A DNA stretch of 8,897 bases from Thermoprotei archaeon (GTDB taxonomy: Archaea; Thermoproteota; Thermoprotei_A; Sulfolobales; Fervidicoccaceae). The first letter of the stretch is position 1. Every line of letters begins with the position of its first letter. Where the stretch lies: contig JAEMPT010000022.1 of the NCBI GenBank assembly GCA_022759165.1, positions 1-8,897 on the forward strand. The letters are read 5' to 3'. The notes beneath the pieces are model-generated. The model made no database searches. It was not told the origin of the DNA and saw only the letters and a program-made list of their open reading frames with translations. Below, in pieces: positions 5,982 to 8,897 of this stretch. Both the position numbers and the translations under genes were made by a program.

Positions 5982-7148
5982 ATGGGGCCTTCCGAAACTT
6001 TACTTCGCAAGCTGTTCATGCTAAGAATCGAGCTGAATAATTATATGGTTGGCAGAGAAAAGGAGATCGATGCCACTTTAGCCTCGTTGATATCTGGCGA
6101 ACCAGCTATCTTCATATCTCCGCCTGGCACAGGAAAGACAAAAATGATTGAGCTCCTTTCAAATATGATAGAGGCTAGATACTTTTATTACTTACTCACC
6201 AAATTTACAGAACCAGATGAACTAATAGGTCCTATAGACATAGCTATGCTTAGGGAGGGGAAATATTCTAGGATAACAAGCGGTAAATTACCTGAAGCTG
6301 AAATCGCCTTTCTCGATGAGATATTTAGGGCGTCCAGTGCTATAAGAAATTCGCTGCTGGACATAATTCTTTTCAGAAGAGTTTACAGCGGAAATGGATA
6401 CCTTAGGATCCCCCTTCTCACGCTTTACGCCGCTTCAAACGAAGTTAGCTTAGAAAGTGAGGATGCAGCGCTTTATGATAGGTTCACGATTAGAGATTTT
6501 CACGGTCCCGTTGGGATGGATCAGTGGACTGAGCTGATTAGAAAAGGTATAGCATTAGAGGCTTTCGATGCTGGAAATAGACCAAAACATTTGAATTCTG
6601 AGGAAGTGAGGCAACTCCAGGCTATGGTTAAACTTAGAGCCGCCGAAGCCCCTGAGAATCCATCGTTAATGAATAAATATATAGAAGCCATGGCAGAAAT
6701 GAAGGCTTCTGGTATAGAGCTCAGCGATAGGAGGAAAATAAAGACCATATTCGTGGCTTCAGCTATCTCTTTCATATATCAAGAAGGATCTATATCACTG
6801 GACTCGTTAGGTGATGCTATTAGGTTGACTGCTCCTTATACTGAAGAAGATCTGGAAAAGGTAGAGAACGCTTTATTGAAGGTTGGTCTTGCTTCTTATG
6901 AGCATAGGGTGAGGCAGCTGAGAACCCTTGAGGCAGAGCTGACTAATCTTATAGAAAGGGCTAAGGCTGTGCCTGCAGAATCAAATATAAGGGCCTTGAA
7001 TGAAGTGGTGTCAAAATCAATGCTTATTTTAGAAAGGGTCGGAGAAAATCAGAGATTGAAGAGCTATGCTTCCCAGCTACAGGAAAAGGTAGAAGTCGGA
7101 AAAGAAGTGCTCGATAAGTTGAAGGGAGAAAGCGATGGAAAGGGCTGA
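5982..7148 (+). CDS. ravA: MoxR/RavA-type AAA+ ATPase
   Basis: This 388-residue AAA+ ATPase is of the MoxR group, RavA branch. Such proteins form hexamers and work with a VWA-domain partner to remodel or load cofactors into protein complexes. The Walker A motif is PGTGKT at 48-53, Walker B is AFLDEIF with D112 and E113, sensor 1 is N153 in YAASNE, and the arginine finger is R167 in ALYDRF. TKFTEPDELIGP and LPEAEIAFLDEIFRA are RavA-like signatures. A helical lid follows to about 300. Residues 305-385 are heptad-like helices, probably a coiled coil, in place of the LARA domain of E. coli RavA. The ATG at 5982 has a TATA box at leaderless spacing. The 3' end overlaps the VWA gene by 14 bases, so the two products should be made together. 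The symbol follows the bacterial homologue; orthology is an inference. Confidence 0.88.
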   Translation: MGPSETLLRKLFMLRIELNNYMVGREKEIDATLASLISGEPAIFISPPGTGKTKMIELLSNMIEARYFYYLLTKFTEPDELIGPIDIAMLREGKYSRITSGKLPEAEIAFLDEIFRASSAIRNSLLDIILFRRVYSGNGYLRIPLLTLYAASNEVSLESEDAALYDRFTIRDFHGPVGMDQWTELIRKGIALEAFDAGNRPKHLNSEEVRQLQAMVKLRAAEAPENPSLMNKYIEAMAEMKASGIELSDRRKIKTIFVASAISFIYQEGSISLDSLGDAIRLTAPYTEEDLEKVENALLKVGLASYEHRVRQLRTLEAELTNLIERAKAVPAESNIRALNEVVSKSMLILERVGENQRLKSYASQLQEKVEVGKEVLDKLKGESDGKG

Positions 7149-8586
7149 ACATCGAAATTTGCTGCTTAACTTGACAAACAAGGATCCTATCTATAAGGTT
7201 ATCGAAAGGATTATTCTAAGTCTATTGCCAAACGAGATATCGAAAAAAGTATCAAAAAGCGAAGATCTAAAGATGCTGGCGACCGATATATTCTTTATAC
7301 ATTATTCAACCAAGCCGATTTTGATTGACAATCACCAGAACTCTTTTTTGGAAAATGCGAGAAAGGCTGTAAGCAAGTACATGAATACCGTAGAATTCGC
7401 TAAAGCTAGGAGCATTACAGAGTTAGATGAGGAAACATCATTGATATTCGCGGCCACTTTTCTAAAATCTCTTCTCGAAGAACTTTCTTCTCAAGGAAAA
7501 GGTAAAGAAAAGCAGAGCGAGGAGCTCGTCGAAGATGAAACAAAAAACGGAGAATCCAAGGATAATACAAACGAATCAAAGACAAACAATCAGAACGAAT
7601 CTTTTGATCAAAGCGCAGACGACAACGAAAATGATAAAAAGTTTACGAATAGCAAAGAAAAGGATAATTTTAATGTAAAAGATTTTGAAGAGAAAGTTAG
7701 CGAAGCTATCTCTCAAGCGACTGCATATGCAACTGCAGCTAAACAGCTCAAGTCGTCTGGCCTGAGCAGCGGATCCAGCAGAGAAAAGGGAGATATAAAG
7801 AAGCTGCTTCGATTGGCAGAAGTCGTTATATCCGTTAAGGAGAGCAGAGAAGTTTTGGAATTATTCAGAAAGCTTGAAGATCTCTCTCCCAGAACTGTAC
7901 ATATCGATAAAAAACAAAGCGTGTATGGAGAAGAAGTTGGGGGGTACAGTAGGACAAAGAATTTTGAAAGGGCTGCGCCAAGGGAGTTCGCTTTGGCTGA
8001 GGAGCTCTTACTTTCAAAATATACAAGCGAAGGTCTTTTAACTTTGGAAAAAGAAGTCGGAAGCAAAGGAATTGTATACATTTTGCTAGATAAGAGCGGG
8101 TCTATGATTGGAAACAAGCTCGTTTGGTCAAGAAGCGTAGCTTTATTCCTCCTAAGGCTTGGAAAGTTGAATGGGATGGAGTTGTTGATGAGGATGTTCG
8201 ATTCTGAACCTCACCCCTACGACAAGCCCCTGAGGTCCTTCAGCGATATGGTCGAACTAGTGTTAACAGTATCACCTAATGGGGGAACGGATATAAAAAA
8301 TGCGCTTAATGTAGCGATAGAAGATTTGAGAAAAATTAGAGGCAAAAGAAACTCGTTCGTTTTCCTCATAACTGATGGCGAGGACAGGTTCACTTTTCAA
8401 AAAAATGCAGGTTGGAAAGGGATTAGTTTATTTTCAATAATGGTTGAAGGAGACAACGAGGTGCTCAAAGCTATAAGCGACTTATATCTCAAAACAGGTC
8501 TTACCTTGGAGGGAGCTTTAGCTATAGGAAGGGAAGGAAGCAAGCTATTGTATTCTGCAAAGAAGGCAAAGTACAGACATGCCTGA
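7135..8586 (+). CDS. viaA: VWA-domain partner protein (ViaA/CoxE type)
   Basis: This 483-residue partner of the AAA+ protein has three parts. The first (1-110) is helical. The second (about 111-180) is a low-complexity linker rich in Glu, Lys, Asn, Ser and Asp (for example TNESKTNNQNESFDQSADDN). The third runs from a helical region (180-305) into a C-terminal von Willebrand factor A domain (about 313-483). The metal site (MIDAS) is complete: D319, S321 and S323 in DKSGSM, T385 in GGTDI, and D414 in LITDGED, so it should bind Mg2+ and a ligand acidic group. ViaA and CoxE partners keep the VWA at the C-terminus and use it to contact the ATPase or its target. The ATG at 7135 has GGGAGA five bases upstream, inside the end of the ATPase gene, consistent with translational coupling. 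The target complex is unknown. Confidence 0.87.
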   Translation: MERAEHRNLLLNLTNKDPIYKVIERIILSLLPNEISKKVSKSEDLKMLATDIFFIHYSTKPILIDNHQNSFLENARKAVSKYMNTVEFAKARSITELDEETSLIFAATFLKSLLEELSSQGKGKEKQSEELVEDETKNGESKDNTNESKTNNQNESFDQSADDNENDKKFTNSKEKDNFNVKDFEEKVSEAISQATAYATAAKQLKSSGLSSGSSREKGDIKKLLRLAEVVISVKESREVLELFRKLEDLSPRTVHIDKKQSVYGEEVGGYSRTKNFERAAPREFALAEELLLSKYTSEGLLTLEKEVGSKGIVYILLDKSGSMIGNKLVWSRSVALFLLRLGKLNGMELLMRMFDSEPHPYDKPLRSFSDMVELVLTVSPNGGTDIKNALNVAIEDLRKIRGKRNSFVFLITDGEDRFTFQKNAGWKGISLFSIMVEGDNEVLKAISDLYLKTGLTLEGALAIGREGSKLLYSAKKAKYRHA

Positions 8587-8627
8587 TTATTCCACTATGG
8601 AAAGGTATCGCTTCCTTACAACTGAAA

Positions 8628-8700
8628 GCCTCGTTTTTTAAGGCAGGGATGGATAGAAAGCTTATAAGGTGTGTATCCTATAGTGCGTTCTGGGGGTGCT
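8628..8700 (+). mobile_element. Left end of an IS200/IS605-family element
   Basis: GCCTCGTTTTTTAAGGCAGG (8628-8647), followed by GATGGATAG, resembles both the left end of the decayed element (hairpin then GGGATGGA) and the CCTCG...AGG pattern of its right end. GCCT and AGGC can form a short stem. The element continues past the window with tnpA and perhaps tnpB, so its size and right end are unknown. The exact first base is not determined. It begins about 42 bases after the VWA gene stop, and its T6 run is the only obvious oligo-T terminator for that operon. Confidence 0.5.
8661..8668 (+). promoter_or_regulatory. TATA box for tnpA
   Basis: CTTATAAG with an A-rich stretch before it lies about 36 bases upstream of the TTG at 8701. 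Initiation near 8690 would leave a leader of about ten bases containing GGGGGTG. Confidence 0.45.
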
Positions 8701-8897
8701 TTGGAGGGCGAATCTCTAGAGTGGATGAAGCTTAGGAGTACTAGGCATGCTAGGTACTGGTGTGGATATCACTTCGTTTGGATTCCCAAGTACCGCAGAG
8801 ATATTCTTGTGGGAGATGTTGCTGAGTACACTAGAGTGGTCTTGAGCGAAATACTCAGAGAGTTGGGATGTGAACCATTAGCTATAGAGGTTATGCC
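8701..8897 (+). CDS. tnpA: IS200/IS605 Y1 transposase TnpA (5' part, cut by window end)
   Basis: TnpA is the small single-strand transposase that excises and inserts IS200/IS605 elements as circular ssDNA using one catalytic tyrosine and an HUH metal motif. The 65 visible codons give KLRSTRHARYWCGYHFVWIP, then KYRRDILVG, the standard N-terminus of the family. The reading ends at LAIEVM, just before the position where DHVHL (the HUH motif) is expected, so catalytic residues lie outside the window. The frame is open with no defect so far. TTG at 8701 is preferred, given GGGGGTG just upstream and TATA spacing. GTG at 8683 in the same frame is an alternative that adds six residues. It is younger-looking than the relic at 5308-5925, which has no tnpA. 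Confidence 0.85.
   Translation, partial: MEGESLEWMKLRSTRHARYWCGYHFVWIPKYRRDILVGDVAEYTRVVLSEILRELGCEPLAIEVM

Noticed and set aside
7713..8117. 134-codon minus-strand ORF inside the VWA gene
   Set aside because: It is long only because of the codon use of the opposite strand. The plus-strand frame carries a full MIDAS motif set, and the antisense translation is Ser/Leu-rich without a domain.

Overview
The window looks like a thermophilic archaeon of the Thermoproteota (Crenarchaeota). Five signs point this way: a short pyruvoyl-dependent AdoMet/arginine decarboxylase of crenarchaeal type, an archaeal asparaginyl-tRNA synthetase, a diphthamide-synthesis ligase homologue, a protein resembling the archaeal DUF2192 family, and TATA-box promoters about 26 bases upstream of several start codons (leaderless transcripts). 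TTG and GTG starts are frequent. The genus cannot be fixed from this sequence.

Layout. Positions 50-2546 hold three minus-strand genes in transcription order asnS, a dph6-like gene, and speD/ADC. A 600-base intergenic region (2547-3146) has a strong TATA box and one doubtful 64-codon ORF. Positions 3147-5214 hold a plus-strand, operon-like trio: a DUF2192-like protein, a divergent protein that looks like a remodelled medium-chain dehydrogenase (overlapping the first gene), and a small membrane protein of unknown function. Positions 5215-5981 contain no intact gene. They hold the wreck of an IS200/IS605-family element: a frameshifted tnpB relic and a well-kept right end that matches the omega-RNA scaffold of such elements.

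Positions 5982-8586 hold two translationally coupled genes, a MoxR/RavA-type AAA+ ATPase and a ViaA/CoxE-type VWA protein. All visible catalytic and metal-site (MIDAS) motifs are intact, so this is probably a working ATPase-adaptor machine for remodelling protein complexes. At 8628 a second IS200/IS605 element begins, and its Y1 transposase gene (tnpA) runs off the window edge.

The left half is mostly housekeeping (polyamine synthesis, diphthamide, Asn-tRNA charging). The most unusual part is the AAA+/VWA pair bracketed by one dead and one apparently younger IS200/IS605 element, with an omega-RNA-like sequence whose guide position points into the ATPase promoter. Whether that RNA is made or used cannot be seen from sequence alone.
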